Translations under genes and position numbers: made by a program
Shown: piece by piece, positions 62,501-64,000 of the stretch
How positions within the stretch are numbered: the first letter of the stretch is position 1
Layout of the letters: each line of letters begins with the position of its first letter
The notes under the pieces: model-generated
What the model was told of the DNA's origin: nothing
The model's database searches: none
What the model saw: the letters and a program-made list of their open reading frames with translations, nothing else
NCBI GenBank assembly: GCA_964017185.1
Contig: OZ024871.1
Location: forward strand, 29,116,488-29,180,487
Reading direction: 5' to 3'
Length of the DNA stretch: 64,000 nucleotides
Source: Rugalucina vietnamica
Lineage: Eukaryota; Mollusca; Bivalvia; Lucinida; Lucinidae

Positions 62501-64000
62501 CCAACTCAGTAAGCAACTTATCCAACTCATCGAACATTTTGTATAACTTATCCAACTTATCCAACTCAGCTTACAACTTATCCAACTCATCGAACCCACC
62601 TTACAACTTACCCAACTCACCTAACTTACTGTTCAACTTATCGAACTCATCTAACTTGCTGTTCAACTTATGCAACTTACCCAACTCAGCTTACAACTTA
62701 TCCAACTCATCCAACGTTTTGTTCAACTTATGCAACTTACCCAACTCATCCATCTTACTGTTCAACTTATCGAACTTAACGAACTTATAGTTCAACTAAT
62801 GCAACTCATCCAACTCAGCATGCGACATCCAACTCATCGAACTCAGCGTATATCTTATCCAACTCATCCACCTCAACATGCAACTTATCCAACTCATCCA
62901 ACTCAGCTTACAACTTATCCAACTCATCCAACTTACTCTTCAACTTATCGAACTCATCGAACTTACTGATCAACTTATCGAACTAATCGAACTTACTGTT
63001 CAACTTATGCAACATACCCAACTCAGCTTAAAACTTACCAAACTTACTGTTCAACTTATCGAACTTAACGAACTTATAGTTCAGTTTATCGAACTCATCG
63101 AACTTACTGTTCAATTTATGCAACTGACCCAACTCAGCTTACAACTTATCGAACTATCGAACTTAACGAACTTATAGTTCAACTTATGCAACTCATCCAA
63201 CTCAGCATGCAACTTATCCAACTCATCGAACTCAGCGTATAACTTATCCAACTCATCCAACTCAATATGCAACTTATCAAACTCATGGAACTCAGCGTAT
63301 AACTTATCCAACTCATCGAACTTACTGTTCAACTTATGCCACTTATCCAACTCATCCAACTTACTGTTCAACTTATTCAACTCATCGAACTCAGCTTACA
63401 ACTTATCCAACTCATCCAACTTACTGTTCAACTTATCGAACTTACTCTTCAACTTATCGAACTTACCCAACTCAGCTTACAACTTATCCAACTCATGCAA
63501 CATACTATTCAACTAATGCAACTTACCCAACACAGCTTACAACTTATCCAACTCATCCAACTTACTGTTCGACTTATCGAACTCATCGAACACAGCGTAT
63601 AACTAATCCAACTCATCCAACTCAACATGCAACTTATCAAACTCATAGAACTCAGCGTAAAACTTATCCAACTCATCCAACTCAACATGCAACTTATCCA
63701 ACTCATCCAACTCAGCTTACAACTTATCTAACTCATCCAACTTACTATTCAACTTATCCAACACATCGAACTCAGCTTACAACTTATCGAACTCATCGAA
63801 CTTACTGTTCAACTTTTGCAACTTACCCAACTTAGCTTACAACTTATCCAACTCATCCAACTTACTGTTCAACTAATCTAACTTAACGAACTTATAGTTC
63901 AATGTATCGAACTCATCGAACTTACTGTTCAATTTATGCAACTTACCCAACTCAGCTTACAACTTATCGAACTATCGAACTTAACGAACTTATAGTTCAA
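59578..64000 (-). repeat. 30-bp minisatellite array 2, inverted, runs off the window
   Basis: The same modules as array 1 on the opposite strand (CAACTTATCC, CAACTCATCC, CAACTTACTGTT, CAACTCAGCTTA). Period is 30 bp near the edge, then drifting more than array 1 because of small indels. A block of about 2.35-2.38 kb is repeated: 60288-60587 matches 62670-62969, and 60984-61354 matches 63336-63706. The array continues past 64000. Its unit order differs from array 1, so it is not a simple mirror copy. Confidence 0.95.

Noticed and set aside
46803-64000. Further ELAC2 exons upstream of 45390
   Set aside because: I looked for the HxHxDH region on the minus strand and found no convincing match; absence is by eye only.
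1-64000. tRNA, rRNA or snRNA genes
   Set aside because: No cloverleaf, A/B-box pair or conserved rRNA/snRNA segment was recognised by reading; a covariance-model scan was not possible.

Overview
The window is animal nuclear DNA, most likely from a bivalve or a related mollusc (inference). Coding sequence is sparse and split by introns. Most of the DNA is transposable elements and tandem repeats. Several elements have the plan known from bivalve 'pearl'-type elements: a short terminal motif, a tandem core of about 150-190 bp, a GACGG-like microsatellite, then a terminal hairpin. Nothing prokaryotic (operons, ribosome binding sites, CRISPR) is present.

Only two host genes can be supported. (1) A complete single-exon cytochrome P450 (511 aa, minus strand, 1211-2746) with membrane anchor, ExxR, PERF and haem-cysteine motifs. 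(2) The 3' part of an ELAC2 / RNase Z long-form gene (tRNA 3'-end processing), assembled here from five minus-strand exons at 45306-45390, 36613-36733, 34049-34127, 30004-30148 and 27811-28269. All four junctions have GT/AG sites and compatible phases. The 5' half, with the HxHxDH metal motif, was not found and probably lies beyond or within the large satellite on the right.

Layout. 0-3.4 kb: P450 and one MITE. 3.4-5.85 kb: element with about 12 tandem units of 141-165 bp. 5.9-10.45 kb: CR1/L2-group LINE (one frameshift between endonuclease and RT) inserted in a TATCCCAAAAT-rich repeat. 10.6-12.55 kb: 1,959-bp non-autonomous DNA transposon with 185-bp inverted repeats and a perfect 9-bp target duplication. 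12.6-16.5 kb: tandem repeats broken by a decayed Jockey/I-type LINE. 16.7-19.1 kb: MITE and a hairpin-ended element. 20.6-23.6 kb: dead L1/Tx1-type LINE. 23.7-27.0 kb: MITEs and a 158-bp tandem repeat. 27.5-45.4 kb: ELAC2, with introns filled by repeats, among them a 41-bp satellite, a hAT-like element carrying a mariner-type MITE, and an intact 1,076-aa LINE with a 12-bp target duplication. 45.7-46.8 kb: another small DNA transposon.

47.3-64.0 kb is the most unusual part. It is a 30-bp minisatellite of about 7.8 kb (G-rich strand on top), a 4.1-kb spacer, then at least 4.4 kb of the same satellite in inverted orientation running off the window. Its register is almost indel-free except for gains or losses of whole 30-bp units, and it carries nested block duplications of 1.86, 2.07 and 3.96 kb. 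The spacer holds a 130-170 bp tandem repeat with homopolymer junctions and clusters of a GCGGAATTCCGC palindrome. No coordinated multi-gene pathway is visible. The window shows a housekeeping RNA-processing gene whose introns have become a layered record of insertions.
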